Shown: piece after piece, positions 27,076-37,546 of the stretch
Numbering within the stretch: position 1 is the first letter of the stretch
Layout of the letters: every line of letters begins with the position of its first letter
Origin: Chroococcidiopsis sp. TS-821
Lineage (GTDB): Bacteria > Cyanobacteriota > Cyanobacteriia > Cyanobacteriales > Chroococcidiopsidaceae
NCBI RefSeq assembly: GCF_002939305.1
Contig: NZ_MVDI01000001.1
Coordinates: 620,001 to 684,000, forward strand
Reading direction: 5' to 3'
Length of the DNA stretch: 64,000 nt
The notes under the pieces: model-generated
What the model was told of the DNA's origin: nothing
The model's input: the letters and a program-made list of their open reading frames with translations, nothing else
Databases searched by the model: none
Position numbers and translations under genes: made by a program

Positions 27076-27631
27076 TTTGGGTGTAGTCGTAACGCTGGCG
27101 ATCGCATCACCTGTTTTCGCGCACAAAGTTCAAACTGCTGCAAATGTCGGTGCTACTTTACACATCGAACCGAATGATAATCCACGTGCTGGGGAAACTT
27201 CACTAACTTGGTTTGCGCTGACTCGCAAAGGAGGACAAATTATTCCTTTATCTGAGTGCGATTGCAAGTTAGCCGTTTATTCAGGATCATCGTCATCTCA
27301 GCCGTTATTAGAACCACCTTTAAAACCCATCTCAGCAGAACGCTATCAAAATATTCCTGCTGCTGAAATTGTTTTTCCACAACCTGGTGCATATCGATTG
27401 CAGTTTACTGGTTCTCCCAGAGTTGCAGGAAGTTTTCAACCTTTTGAATTAAGTTATGAAGTGAATGTTGCACCAGGAGTTGCGCCATCGCCATCACCAA
27501 CTGTAGCGCAGTCACCCTCACAGCCACAGCCAAGAGAAAATCAATGGTTAATACCAGCGATCGCATCAACGTTTGTTATTTTGGCGCTGATCTTGGCACT
27601 ATGGCGACTAAGGGTAAGAAAATCACATTAA
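27047..27631 (+). CDS. periplasmic protein with C-terminal membrane anchor
   Basis: A 194-residue protein: signal peptide about 1-25 (ending SPVFA, then HKVQTA), a beta-rich domain with EPNDNPRAGETSLTWFALTR and the CDCKLAVYS cysteine pair, a Pro/Ser linker (about 145-162), a transmembrane helix (about 167-185) and a basic tail RLRVRKSH. A His right after the cleavage site and the beta domain recall CopC-like proteins, but I cannot assign a family. The ATG is preceded by GGAG at good spacing and overlaps the previous gene by 29 bases, so the two are translationally linked. Confidence 0.78.
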   Translation: MLPRYVTIGNLGVVVTLAIASPVFAHKVQTAANVGATLHIEPNDNPRAGETSLTWFALTRKGGQIIPLSECDCKLAVYSGSSSSQPLLEPPLKPISAERYQNIPAAEIVFPQPGAYRLQFTGSPRVAGSFQPFELSYEVNVAPGVAPSPSPTVAQSPSQPQPRENQWLIPAIASTFVILALILALWRLRVRKSH

Positions 27632-28105
27632 TTAGAAAGTAGCAGAGCAACCTCTCCATCCATGAATTCTTGACTCGGTTTAATACTCTTAATCTCGCAT
27701 TCAACTATCCAGAATTACTCGATTTATGACGTCACTATCACTGACATCAAAATCAAGCATGAAGTTAGTATTCCGGAATATTTGAACTTCTGTGTTTACT
27801 CTATGTAACAGCAGTCAGAGATCAGAAGACGCTTCGCAGACCTATGGTTCAGAGGTTAGGGTTAAAAGCAAGCCATAGTAATAGAATTGCTCTTTTATCA
27901 TGTCCTAAGCATCCTTTTAACTGCTGTACTGCTTCTTATTTGTTGGTCATACAAAAAAATTCTGTATGTCACCTCACAAGGGATGATATCCAGAATAGTT
28001 CTTTGTATTATTCAAGTTTAAGTTTTGAGAAATTTTTTAGGCGATCTTTTATCAATAGCAAGTTTAATAACTATCATCTGCAATTCGCCAGCAATACTCG
28101 TGTTG
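27632..28105. other. 474-base spacer before hupE
   Basis: It lies between convergent transcripts. A 110-codon plus-strand frame (27844-28176) overlaps the end of hupE, has low-quality composition and no ribosome-binding site, so it is not called. On the minus strand 27640-27700 there is a short Cys/Glu-containing frame (W-I-V-E-C-E-I-K) that could be a gene remnant, but I cannot name it. Confidence 0.45.
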
Positions 28106-28756
28106 TTACGCAAACAGTAAATTGGTCAGAAAAACAATGCCAATTGCGCCAATCGCTAACCCACAAAGTCGCATGATTTGTCGATTTGGTGTTTTGTAAA
28201 CGATCAAATTACCTATCGCACGCGCTAATATTGCTATACCATACTGAATTAAGCTAAACCCCAGTAAGTAGGCAACTAAAGGCATCATTCCTGCGCCGAT
28301 GATTGCTTCTCCGTAAGCGTAGCCGTGAAATAAACCCGCGATCGCACCTAAGCAAGTCAAAATAATCCAATTAGGTTTATGCGGAATTGCTAGCATCACT
28401 CCGAAGGTGACTACCGATAGTGCGATCGCAATTTCCGCTGCTGGTAGGTCAAAATTGAGTAAATGAATTCCAGTTCCGACAAGTGCGGCTAAAACAAATC
28501 CTGCTGGAATGATAGTACCGTTTACTTGACCTGCGGCGATCAAACCAATGGCAATAACAAATGCCAAATGATCTAACCCAATCACCGGATGCGCTAACCC
28601 TGAAAGAAATCCCTCAACAAAATTCGTTGGTGTTTCGCCTCCTGTAGCGTGATGTGCTAAAGCTTGTGGTGCATTACTCAAAAATAAAATTCCTAAAGTA
28701 GCACTCAAAATAAGAGGATTCAGTCGCCGAAATGGTGCGAAATGCTTAATGGACAT
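28106..28756 (-). CDS. hupE: HupE/UreJ family metal permease
   Basis: A membrane protein of about 216 residues. The chosen ATG at 28756 (MSIKHFAPFRRLNP) has GGGGA eight bases upstream; a longer frame to 28873 would run into the ABC transporter gene. Residues about 15-35 form a signal peptide ending ALAHH. HupE hallmarks follow: GLAHPVIGLDHLAFVIAIGLIA, the motif with its two His and an Asp, and GLFHGYAYGEAI. Family members carry nickel or cobalt; in cyanobacteria a cobalt role has been proposed for some. No B12 riboswitch is seen in the short leader. Confidence 0.9.
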   Translation of the reverse strand: MSIKHFAPFRRLNPLILSATLGILFLSNAPQALAHHATGGETPTNFVEGFLSGLAHPVIGLDHLAFVIAIGLIAAGQVNGTIIPAGFVLAALVGTGIHLLNFDLPAAEIAIALSVVTFGVMLAIPHKPNWIILTCLGAIAGLFHGYAYGEAIIGAGMMPLVAYLLGFSLIQYGIAILARAIGNLIVYKTPNRQIMRLCGLAIGAIGIVFLTNLLFA

Positions 28757-28836
28757 ACAGTTTTCCCCAACTGAATTTAATAGGGAAATCATTCTATCAC
28801 TGTTTGCGAAAGGCACGAATTTAGTTTTGAAAAGCT

Positions 28837-30585
28837 TTATTGCAGTAATTCTTTCATTTGATGCTGATTCCACAGTGTACGGTATAGTCCTGGCTGTTGC
28901 ACAAGTTCTGCGTGTGTCCCTGTTTGCACTATTTGACCTCGATCCATCACAAAAATGCGGTCGGCGGTTGCAGCAGCAGACATTTGGTGCGAAATAAAAA
29001 CAACCGTTTTGCGTTGTGTTCCCTGCGAAAGGTTATTCAGAATTTCGGTTGCAGTTTGATTGTCTACGCTGGATAAAGCATCATCGAGAATTAGTACGGG
29101 TGCATCGACTAATAAAGCCCTTGCTAGAGCAGTACGCTGTCGTTGTCCCCCAGAGAGTGTAATACCGCGTTCGCCGACTATGGTTTTGTATTGTTGAGGG
29201 AAATTGAGAATTTCTGCATGAATTTGTGCTTGTTTTGCACTATATTCGACTTCGGTTTGTTCGCTTAAAGGATCGCCATAGCGGATATTATTTTTGATTG
29301 TGGTACTGAATAAGAAACTGTCTTGGGGAACGTAAGCGATCGCACTGCGCAAGTCGTGTAATTTTATTTGAGTAATATCATTGCCATCCAAAAAAAGTTG
29401 TCCTGGTTCAATATCTAAAAGACGAGGGATAGCATTTGCTAATGTTGATTTGCCTGCACCAATTGGTCCTACGATTGCGACTGTCTCTCCTGGGGTAATC
29501 TTGAAACTAACTTTTTTTAAAGCTGGTTCTGTAGATCCAGGATAAGTAAAGCTTAAGTTTCTTGCGATTATCTCACCTCGGACTTGGTCTTTGGCAATCG
29601 AGATAGCCTTGTCAGAATCTTGAATTTTTGGCGATACAGTCAAAATTGACTCGATGCGATCGATACTGACTTCCCCACGTTGATAAGCTGTGATTGTAAA
29701 TCCTAATAGTGCGGTTGGAAAGACAAGCCGCTCGACGTAGAGTATTAGAGCAATAAAATCACCGACAGAAAGAGTACCAGCAATCAACTGTCCTGAACCT
29801 AGCCACAAGAGAGTGAGTAAGCTAACATAGGCAAGCCCACTGACAAGTGGAAATAAAGTATTGCGTGTCTTGGCTAATTTTAGATTTGCATTAAGTAACT
29901 GCTGATTTTTGTGGCGAAAAGCACGACGTTCGTTTTCTTCCTGTGCGTAAATTTTGATCAGGGCAATGCCACTCATGTCTTCTTGAATCAGTTCGCTGAC
30001 TGTAGAGAGTTCTTCTTGCACCTGTTGTTGTTCTTTGCGCAGGCGATCGCTAAACGATTGCACCAGAAACATCATGAGTGGGTAAACTGCGATCGCTGCT
30101 AGCGTGAGTTGCACGCTAATTGCGAGCATGACGGGAAGTGTTAAAGCATAAGCAAATATCGTATTCGCGATACTCAAAACAGCAAATCCTAGTAGTCGTC
30201 GAATATTATCGACATCACTTGTTGCTCGGTTAATCAGATCGCCCGCAGTATTCGCAGCAAAATAGGATGGCTCAAGCCTTAATAAATGTTCAAAAATCTT
30301 CTGTTTCAGGTCAAACTCAACTTGGCGTCCTACACCAAATAGCGCCACTCGCGAAATCATGCGGATAACCCACATGACGGAACTCAGTATAAAAATGAGT
30401 ATGACGTATTGAACAACTTGCCCAAAACTGAATGTAACTTGAAGCGTGTCAATGATATTACGAATCAGTAGTGGAATATAAACACCTAAAGCATTAACAA
30501 TCAATAAAGCTAAAATTCCTACTGTACAAGTTCGCCAGTGAGGACGCAGATAAGAACTAAGTTGAGCGAGCCGAGAATTTGCCAT
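28837..30585 (-). CDS. ABC transporter, fused permease and ATPase (exporter type)
   Basis: A 582-residue half-transporter of the MsbA/MdlB/LmrA style. Residues about 20-300 give six transmembrane helices; the ATPase follows with Walker A GPIGAGKST near 375, Q-loop YVPQDSFLF, signature LSGGQRQR near 483 and Walker B VLILDDALSSVD. It should act as a homodimer, or as a heterodimer if a partner exists elsewhere. Substrate cannot be read from the sequence. It starts 156 bases after the psaB stop on the same strand, behind the psaB terminator. Confidence 0.9.
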   Translation of the reverse strand: MANSRLAQLSSYLRPHWRTCTVGILALLIVNALGVYIPLLIRNIIDTLQVTFSFGQVVQYVILIFILSSVMWVIRMISRVALFGVGRQVEFDLKQKIFEHLLRLEPSYFAANTAGDLINRATSDVDNIRRLLGFAVLSIANTIFAYALTLPVMLAISVQLTLAAIAVYPLMMFLVQSFSDRLRKEQQQVQEELSTVSELIQEDMSGIALIKIYAQEENERRAFRHKNQQLLNANLKLAKTRNTLFPLVSGLAYVSLLTLLWLGSGQLIAGTLSVGDFIALILYVERLVFPTALLGFTITAYQRGEVSIDRIESILTVSPKIQDSDKAISIAKDQVRGEIIARNLSFTYPGSTEPALKKVSFKITPGETVAIVGPIGAGKSTLANAIPRLLDIEPGQLFLDGNDITQIKLHDLRSAIAYVPQDSFLFSTTIKNNIRYGDPLSEQTEVEYSAKQAQIHAEILNFPQQYKTIVGERGITLSGGQRQRTALARALLVDAPVLILDDALSSVDNQTATEILNNLSQGTQRKTVVFISHQMSAAATADRIFVMDRGQIVQTGTHAELVQQPGLYRTLWNQHQMKELLQ

Positions 30586-30686
30586 TAAAGCTTATAAATA
30601 ACTTTCTTTTTCTAGAACTAGCATAAATAAGAGGTCGGAGGTCAGAAATCGGGACTCAAAGTTAGAGTGATAGTTTTATAAAAGCA

Positions 30687-30713
30687 AAAAATCCCCCACA
30701 ACCACGGTGGGGG
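30687..30713 (-). terminator. intrinsic terminator of psaA-psaB
   Basis: Perfect stem CCCCCAC (30693-30699) / GTGGGGG (30707-30713) with a seven-base loop; on the minus strand a run of T follows directly (ATTTTTTG). Lies 29 bases after the psaB stop codon. Confidence 0.92.
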
Positions 30714-30741
30714 AATCGAACTAAATCTTTTAAACAGCTAG

Positions 30742-32955
30742 TTAACCAAACTTACCAGCCGTTGAGGCAATGACAAACGCTGCGTACGTCAGAACATAGC
30801 CAACAGTGAAGTGAGCTAAACCAACTAAACGACCTTGAACGATGGACATAGCAACTGGCTTGTCTTTCCAACGAACCAAGCTTGCGAGAGGAGTCCGTTC
30901 GTGTGCCCAGACGAGAGTTTCAATTAACTCTTGCCAGTAGCCTCTCCAAGAGATCAAGAACATGAAGCCGGTTGCCCAAACGAGGTGTCCGAATAAGAAC
31001 ATCCAAGCCCAAACTGACAAGTTGTTCATACCGTATGGGTTGTAACCATTAATCAACTGTGCTGAATACAACCACAGGTAATCGCGCAGCCAGCCCATGA
31101 GGTATGTAGAAGACTCGTTAAACTGTGCAACGTTGCCTTGCCAAATACCTAGATGTTTCCAGTGCCAGTAGAAAGTTACCCAACCTACTGTATTTAGTGC
31201 CCAGAACAAAGCGAGGTAGAAGGCATCCCAAGCTGAGATGTCACAAGTACCGCCGCGACCTGGACCATCGCAAGGAAATGCATAACCAAAGTCTTTCTTG
31301 TCTGGCATGAGCTTAGAACCGCGAGCGTCCAAAGCACCTTTAACCAGAACGAGAACTGTGGTGTGAATCCCTAGTGCAAACGCATGGTGAACTAAGAAGT
31401 CACCAGGTCCAATCGTTAAGAATAACGAATTAGTACCATTGTTGATTGCATCCAACCAGCCTGGTAGCCATGCAGCACCAGCGGTAGAAGCAACGCTATC
31501 TGGGTTAGATAGCAATGTGTTCAAGCCGTATAGCACTTTACCGTGCGAAGCTTGGATAAATTGAGCGAATACTGGCTCAATCAAAATCTGCTTCTCAGGT
31601 GTGCCGAAGGCAACTACTACGTCGTTGTGGACGTATAAACCTAGGGTGTGGAAACCTAGGAATAGTGATACCCAGCTTAAGTGCGAGATGATCGCTTCTT
31701 TATGCTGTAGTACGCGGTCAAGAACGTTGCCTTTGTTTTGTTCCGCATCGTAGTCACGTACCCAGAAAATACCTGCGTGCGCAAACGCACCTACCATTAG
31801 AAATACAGCAATGTATTGGTGATGAGTGTACAGCGCAGCTTGGGTAGTGAAATCTTGACCCATGAACGCATACGGTGGCAGCGCATACATGTGCTGGGCT
31901 ACCAAGGAAGTGATAGTTCCCAGTGCAGCCAGTGCCAAGGACAACTGGAAGTGTAGCGAGTTGTTAATTGTGTCGTACAACCCTTGGTGTGGCAGGTTGA
32001 ACTGACCTTCGGTTTTGGTGCCAAAGAAATTCTTGGCATTAAGCATTTCTTTGATGCTGTGACCAATTCCGAAGTTTGTCCGGTACATATGACCAGCGAT
32101 GATGAACAATACTGCGATCGCTAGGTGGTGGTGTGCCATATCCGTCAGCCATAGCGACTGCGTTTGCGGATGGAAGCCACCTAAGAAAGTGAGAATCGCG
32201 GTTCCTGCGCCTTGTGATGTACCGAAAACATGATTAGCTGTGTCAGGATTAGCGGCGTAAACGCCCCAGTTTCCTGTAAAGAATGGTCTTAAGCCCTCTG
32301 GGTGAGGAAGTGTTGTTAAGAAGTTATCCCAACCAACGTGCTGTCCGCGCGATTCAGGAATCGCAACGTGAACCAAGTGACCTGTCCAAGCAAGCGAGCT
32401 AACACCAAACAAACCTGCTAAGTGGTGGTTGAGGCGTGGCTCGGCGCTCTTAAACCAAGATAAGCTAGGACGGAACTTGGGTTGGAGGTGCAACCAGCCA
32501 GCGAACAAAAAGACACCAGCAAGTATCAAGAGAAATACTGCACCGCTGTATAAGTCATTGTTTGTCCGCATGCCAATGGTGTACCACCAATGGTAAACAC
32601 CAGAGTAAGCAATGTTAACGGGGTATGTCGCACCTGCTTGCGTAAACGCATCAACTGCGGCTTTACCAAAGTGAGGGTCCCAAATTGCGTGGGCAATCGG
32701 ACGGACATTTAATGGATCTTTAATCCACTGTTCGAAGTTACCTTGCCAGGCTACGTGGAACAGGAGGCTGGAGGTCCACAAGAAAATGATCGCCACGTGA
32801 CCAAAGTGGGTTGCGAAGAGCTTCTGATACAGATTCTCTTCGGTCATCCCGTCGTGGGTCTCAAAATCGTGGGCTGTGGCAATCCCGTACCACAGGCGAC
32901 GTGTTGTTGGGTCCTGCGCGAGATCCTGGCTAAATTTTGGAAATTTTGTTGCCAT
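30742..32955 (-). CDS. psaB: photosystem I core protein PsaB
   Basis: One of the two large chlorophyll-binding subunits that hold P700, A0, A1 and half of the Fx cluster. The 737-residue protein has the shared Fx loop [18 protein letters not shown], with the two cluster cysteines, near residue 560, and eleven transmembrane helices as expected. Start [16 protein letters not shown] is canonical. Upstream AGAGGAT gives a ribosome-binding site. Cotranscribed with psaA, 71 bases apart, with an inverted repeat in between. Confidence 0.99.
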   Translation of the reverse strand: MATKFPKFSQDLAQDPTTRRLWYGIATAHDFETHDGMTEENLYQKLFATHFGHVAIIFLWTSSLLFHVAWQGNFEQWIKDPLNVRPIAHAIWDPHFGKAAVDAFTQAGATYPVNIAYSGVYHWWYTIGMRTNNDLYSGAVFLLILAGVFLFAGWLHLQPKFRPSLSWFKSAEPRLNHHLAGLFGVSSLAWTGHLVHVAIPESRGQHVGWDNFLTTLPHPEGLRPFFTGNWGVYAANPDTANHVFGTSQGAGTAILTFLGGFHPQTQSLWLTDMAHHHLAIAVLFIIAGHMYRTNFGIGHSIKEMLNAKNFFGTKTEGQFNLPHQGLYDTINNSLHFQLSLALAALGTITSLVAQHMYALPPYAFMGQDFTTQAALYTHHQYIAVFLMVGAFAHAGIFWVRDYDAEQNKGNVLDRVLQHKEAIISHLSWVSLFLGFHTLGLYVHNDVVVAFGTPEKQILIEPVFAQFIQASHGKVLYGLNTLLSNPDSVASTAGAAWLPGWLDAINNGTNSLFLTIGPGDFLVHHAFALGIHTTVLVLVKGALDARGSKLMPDKKDFGYAFPCDGPGRGGTCDISAWDAFYLALFWALNTVGWVTFYWHWKHLGIWQGNVAQFNESSTYLMGWLRDYLWLYSAQLINGYNPYGMNNLSVWAWMFLFGHLVWATGFMFLISWRGYWQELIETLVWAHERTPLASLVRWKDKPVAMSIVQGRLVGLAHFTVGYVLTYAAFVIASTAGKFG

Positions 32956-32980
32956 AGGTTTAGTGAATCCTCTGACCTTA

Positions 32981-33021
32981 AGCCATCAGCTGACATCGCA
33001 CTAAAACGCGTGCTGATGGCT
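32981..33021 (-). promoter_or_regulatory. inverted repeat in the psaA-psaB spacer
   Basis: Perfect 10-bp inverted repeat AGCCATCAGC (32981-32990) / GCTGATGGCT (33012-33021) with a 21-base loop fills most of the 71-base gap between psaA and psaB. It has no T-run, so it is not a terminator; likely an mRNA stability or processing element. Seen directly; role inferred. Confidence 0.65.
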
Positions 33022-33026
33022 AAATG

Positions 33027-35285
33027 CTAACCTACTGAAATTATGCGCGCCTCGAAGAACGCCCAGATTGTAACGATCGCTCCTAACAAGTAGTGAGCTA
33101 CTCCTACCGCACGACCTTGAATAATACTTAGCGCGCGGGGTTGAATTGTTGGGGCGACCTTTAGTTTATTATGTGCCCAAACGATCGACTCGATCAGCTC
33201 TTGCCAATAACCACGTCCGCTGAAGAGGAACATGAGGCTAAAAGCCCAAACAAAGTGAGCGCCTAGGAACAGCAGACCGTATGCAGAGAGTGCCGAGCCG
33301 TAGGACTGAATCACTTGCGCTGCTTGCGCCCATTGATAGTCACGCAGCCAACCATTGATGGTATTTGCACTCATGGCAAAGTTACCACCCGTGATATGCG
33401 CTATGGTACCGTCTGGGTCAATCGTTCCCCACACATCCGACTGCATCTTCCAGCTGAAGTGGTAGACTGCGATCGCGATCGTGTTAAACATCCAGAATAA
33501 ACCTAAGAACACGTGATCCCAACCTGATACTTGACAGGTACCACCGCGTCCTGGACCATCGCAGGGGAAGCGGAAGCCAAGATTTGCTTTATCTGGAATC
33601 AAACGCGAGTTTCGAGCAAATAAGAAGCCCTTCAGTAGAATCAATACTGTAACGTGAATTTGGAAAGCATGGATGTGGTGGATCATGAAATCCGCCGTAC
33701 CCAAGGCGATCGGCATCATGGCAATTTTGCCACCTACAGCCACTACACCACCACCAAAAGCATAGCTCACAGGTTCAAGCGCATTAGGTGCTGTAGAACC
33801 AGGTGCTAGAGTGTGGATGTTTTGGACAAACTGTGCAAACACAGGCTGCAATTGAATTGCGGTGTCCGAAAACATATCTTGCGGACGACCTAACGCTTGC
33901 ATCGTGTCGTTATGGATATATAAACCAAAGCTGTGGAAGCCAAGGAACATACATACCCAATTGAGGTGCGAAATAATCGCATCGCGGTGACGAATTACTC
34001 GATCGAGCACGTTGTTTTGGTTCACTGCTGGATCGTAATCGCGCACCATGAATATCGTCGCGTGTGCTGCTCCACCAACAATTAAGAAGCCGCCAATCCA
34101 CATGTGGTGCGTAAAGATCGATAGCGCTGTGGCGTAGTCAGTTGCCAAGTACGGATACGGAGGCATCGCGTACATATGATGCGCCACAATAATTGTCAGC
34201 GAACCCAGCATTGCTAGGTTGGTTCCTAGCTGCGCGTGCCAGGACGTAGTCATGTTCTCGTAGAGACCTTTATGTCCGTCACCTGTGAAAGGACCTTTAT
34301 GGTTCTCTAGAATTTCCTTAATACTGTGACCGATACCCCAGTTGGTACGGTACATATGACCCGCCACGATGAACAGCACAGCCAACGCCAAGTGATGGTG
34401 CGCTGTATCAGTCAACCATAAACCACCTGTTACAGGGTTTAATCCGCCCTTAAAGGTGAGAAAGTCAGCATATTGTCCCCAGTTTAATGTCCAGAAGGGA
34501 GTTAAGCCCTTGGCGAAACTAGGATACAACTCTGCCATCAAGCTATTATTCAGGATGAATTCGTGGGGTAGGGGAATGTCCTTGGGTGCTACTCCCGCAT
34601 CCAGCAGCTTATTAACTGGTAAAGCTACGTGAATTTGGTGACCTGCCCAAGATAAACAACCTAAGCCTAGTAAGCCTGCCAAGTGGTGGTTGAGCATCGA
34701 CTCCGCATTCTGGAACCATTCCAGTTTAGGAGCGCGCTTGTGGTAGTGGAACCAACCTGCAAATAGCATTAAAGCTGCTGCCACTAAACCGCCAATTGCA
34801 GTTACGTAGAGTTGGAAGGAATTTGTAAAACCAGCAGCACGCCAAACTTGGAATAATCCAGAAGTAATTTGGATACCGTGGAAACCACCGCCAACATCGG
34901 CATTAAGAATATCTTGACCAACAATTGGCCAAACAACTTGCGCACTTGGCTTGATCCCAATTGGGTCGCTTAGCCAAGCTTCGTAGTTTGAAAAGCGAGC
35001 GCCATGAAATTCCATGCCGCTCAACCAGAGGAAGATCACAGCCAGCTGACCAAAGTGCGCCGCAAAGATCTTGCGCGAGATGTCTTCTAGGTCGCTGGTA
35101 TGAGTATCAAAATCATGGGCGAGAGCGTGTAGGTTCCAAATCCAGGTAGTTGTTTTGGGACCTTTAGCTAAGGTGCGATCAAAGTGACCAGGCTGTCCCC
35201 ATTTTTCAAATGAAGTGGGTACAGGGTCGTTATCGACGATAACCCTTGCCTTTTTTTCCTCTCGCTCCGGAGGACTCATCGTCAT
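33027..35285 (-). CDS. psaA: photosystem I core protein PsaA
   Basis: Partner of PsaB in the P700 heterodimer in the thylakoid membrane. The 752-residue protein starts [20 protein letters not shown] and holds the Fx-ligand loop [18 protein letters not shown] near residue 590; both cluster cysteines are present. The AGAGGAGAG upstream is a good ribosome-binding site for the ATG at 35285; a second ATG two codons on is also possible. First gene of the psaAB operon. Confidence 0.99.
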   Translation of the reverse strand: MTMSPPEREEKKARVIVDNDPVPTSFEKWGQPGHFDRTLAKGPKTTTWIWNLHALAHDFDTHTSDLEDISRKIFAAHFGQLAVIFLWLSGMEFHGARFSNYEAWLSDPIGIKPSAQVVWPIVGQDILNADVGGGFHGIQITSGLFQVWRAAGFTNSFQLYVTAIGGLVAAALMLFAGWFHYHKRAPKLEWFQNAESMLNHHLAGLLGLGCLSWAGHQIHVALPVNKLLDAGVAPKDIPLPHEFILNNSLMAELYPSFAKGLTPFWTLNWGQYADFLTFKGGLNPVTGGLWLTDTAHHHLALAVLFIVAGHMYRTNWGIGHSIKEILENHKGPFTGDGHKGLYENMTTSWHAQLGTNLAMLGSLTIIVAHHMYAMPPYPYLATDYATALSIFTHHMWIGGFLIVGGAAHATIFMVRDYDPAVNQNNVLDRVIRHRDAIISHLNWVCMFLGFHSFGLYIHNDTMQALGRPQDMFSDTAIQLQPVFAQFVQNIHTLAPGSTAPNALEPVSYAFGGGVVAVGGKIAMMPIALGTADFMIHHIHAFQIHVTVLILLKGFLFARNSRLIPDKANLGFRFPCDGPGRGGTCQVSGWDHVFLGLFWMFNTIAIAVYHFSWKMQSDVWGTIDPDGTIAHITGGNFAMSANTINGWLRDYQWAQAAQVIQSYGSALSAYGLLFLGAHFVWAFSLMFLFSGRGYWQELIESIVWAHNKLKVAPTIQPRALSIIQGRAVGVAHYLLGAIVTIWAFFEARIISVG

Positions 35286-35819
35286 TTAGACTCTCCTCTC
35301 TAGACAAGGAAACAGAACTTGTGAACGCCACTAGCGGTCTTCGGGCTGAGTCATTACTTTCATCCTAAAAAAGAGGAGTTCAGTTGATTCAGCAATGAAG
35401 GTCGCTCGTGGAAAGTGCTTTCTGATGAATTATAGGGTCATGATTACCTGAGTGTTGAAAGTATTTTAACAATAATTCAAAAACCCTGGAGAGTAAGTCA
35501 ATTCTGCTATGCAAGTTCAAACCAATGGAAAAAAAGTCAAGAGAATCTTCATATAATTTACAAAGCTCAATCATTCGTAAAACTTATAGTTCAAATAAAT
35601 GCACGCCTGTGGAGTAAATAAATATTAAGGAGAGATGCTCAAAGCTTTGTGCATCAAAGATTTCGTTGCTCACTTGCGTTCGGTGTTTGATTGATATTTG
35701 CTACCTATTTGCTAAAGCTATTTTTACCACAGTCATACTAGTAACTAATACTGAGAATTAATGAAAAATAGCAGTAATACACTAGGGAAGTTTGACGTCA
35801 GTTCCAAGGGGTCAGCGAC
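35286..35819. other. psaA upstream region
   Basis: A 534-base divergent spacer between psaA and a lipoprotein gene. It must contain the psaA promoter and leader. A TTTACAAA box at 35557-35564 resembles one half of the HLR1 light-response element bound by RpaB, but the second half is poor, so I do not call a site. A 61-codon minus-strand frame here (35389-35574) is not supported. Confidence 0.5.
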
Positions 35820-37442
35820 GTGTTGGATATAAATTGGTGGCAAAAAGTTATCAAAGTAATTGTGTCATTTTTCATGACAGGGCTAATCGTCTTAAGTTCG
35901 ATCAGTTGTGGCGATCGCGTTACCGAAAAAGCACGTAATCTAGACGCCACGCGCTCAGTTTCTAGTACTGCTCCACGTTCTACAAAGATCGCCGAAGTTT
36001 CTCCACCTGAAGTAATTCAGCAGCTACGCCAAAGCTTAGAAAGTCGCCGCCCACAGGTGTCAATCTTGAGTCCGCAGCCAGGCGAAATTTTGCAAGACGA
36101 TACAATTAACGCTCGCTTGCAAGTTCAAGATTTACCAGTCTTTAAAAACGAAGAACTGAATTTAGGTCCTCACCTCAATGTCATCCTCGATAACCAACCA
36201 TACATAAGTGTTTACAATCTTGACGAGCCGCTCATTTTTTCGGATTTAGCTCCGGGAACGCATACTCTACGCGTTTTTGCTACTTACCCTTGGAATGAAA
36301 GCTTCAAGAATGAAGGCGCTTACGCTCAAACAACGTTCCATATCTTTGCGAAGGACGACAACAATAGTCCTAATTTGGACAAGCCGTTGCTAACGTATAA
36401 TACGCCACAAGGAACAGTAAGCGCAGAGCCAGTTCTCCTTGATTTTTACTTAACCAATGCTCCACTACACCTTGTTGCGCAGGCAAATCAACAAAGTAAT
36501 ATTGCTGATTGGCGTATTCGCTGTACCATTAACGGTGAAAGCTTTATTATCGATCGCTGGCAACCGCTGTATCTTCAAGGCTTGCAACCTGGAAGAAATT
36601 GGATTCAGTTAGAGTTTATTGACGAGCAAGGTAACTCTCTACCGAACGTTTTTAATAATACAGTTCGACTTGTGACGTATGACCCGACAGCGACGGATAC
36701 GCTAGGAAAGTTAGTTAAAGGACAAATATCATTAGCTGAAGCACGCGGCATTGTCGATCCAAATTACGTTAATATTACCGAGCCTCCCAGTATTGCACCT
36801 ACTCCAACACCATCTCCAACACCAGTACCTGAAGTTACACCCTCCCCAGAAGTACAACTAGAACTTCCAGAAGCACCATTAGACGAAGAAGTTCAACAAC
36901 CACCGCAAGACAGTGAAGCAAAAACTCTATTAGAATCAACCGAACCAGCAATTAAAGGCGATGCTAATTTAGAAGACCAAAAACCAGGTGGATTTTTCAA
37001 TCGCTTCCGGCGTCGTGAAATTGAACCTACACCGAGCGTGACACCCATAGAACCGGAACTACCCAAGGGATACGAGGAAACAGTACCCGAAAAGCCGGAA
37101 AGTCCTGCACCAACACAAGATATACCGGAAATAGAAACAGAACCGCAAACTTCACCAGAAGCCGAACTTCCGAACGCACCATCTGAAGAAACGCTTCCAG
37201 AAGCATCCGAACCGACACCGATGCTGGAACGCGCACAACCCTTAGAAAAGCCTGGAGGATTTTTCAATCGCTTCCGGCGTCGTTTGATGACTCCAGTATC
37301 ACCAGAACCACCATCAACGCCAGAAATTGACTTAGCACCTTCACCAACCGAAGACGTTACTACTCCAGGTGCAACAGAGGAAGAATTAGAACCAGCTGCT
37401 ACAGATAATAATGATGTCGTCCAACCAGAACTAAGTAGGTAA
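35820..37442 (+). CDS. probable lipoprotein with Pro-rich, motif-repeating tail
   Basis: A 540-residue exported protein. Residues 1-30 are a signal sequence ending LSSISC (Cys30), an imperfect lipobox. Residues about 75-310 form a beta-rich region, probably two Ig-like or FN3-like domains (LSPQPGEILQDDTINARLQV; APGTHTLRVFATYPW). From about 330 onward the chain is rich in Pro, Glu and Thr and carries KPGGFFNRFRRR twice (388-399 and 477-488). The start is GTG at 35820. It lies divergent to psaA. I do not recognise a named family; function unknown. Confidence 0.8.
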   Translation: MLDINWWQKVIKVIVSFFMTGLIVLSSISCGDRVTEKARNLDATRSVSSTAPRSTKIAEVSPPEVIQQLRQSLESRRPQVSILSPQPGEILQDDTINARLQVQDLPVFKNEELNLGPHLNVILDNQPYISVYNLDEPLIFSDLAPGTHTLRVFATYPWNESFKNEGAYAQTTFHIFAKDDNNSPNLDKPLLTYNTPQGTVSAEPVLLDFYLTNAPLHLVAQANQQSNIADWRIRCTINGESFIIDRWQPLYLQGLQPGRNWIQLEFIDEQGNSLPNVFNNTVRLVTYDPTATDTLGKLVKGQISLAEARGIVDPNYVNITEPPSIAPTPTPSPTPVPEVTPSPEVQLELPEAPLDEEVQQPPQDSEAKTLLESTEPAIKGDANLEDQKPGGFFNRFRRREIEPTPSVTPIEPELPKGYEETVPEKPESPAPTQDIPEIETEPQTSPEAELPNAPSEETLPEASEPTPMLERAQPLEKPGGFFNRFRRRLMTPVSPEPPSTPEIDLAPSPTEDVTTPGATEEELEPAATDNNDVVQPELSR

Positions 37443-37546
37443 AAAGGGTCTTATCTAATAAAAACTTTCTAACCCTAGGGAGAAGATGTTATTCCCAAAA
37501 AAGTAAAAAGTTAGAAAGTTACGATTCAAAATTGACGGAGAGGAAC

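Noticed and set aside
27844-28176. 110-codon plus-strand frame overlapping hupE
   Set aside because: Antisense overlap with hupE, no ribosome-binding site, Cys/Ser-rich random-looking translation.
35547-35564. HLR1-like RpaB site upstream of psaA
   Set aside because: Only one half (TTTACAAA) matches; the second half CTTCATAT has about four of eight positions. Too weak.
35389-35574. 61-codon frame in the psaA upstream region
   Set aside because: No start-site signals, low-complexity translation; lies where a promoter is expected.
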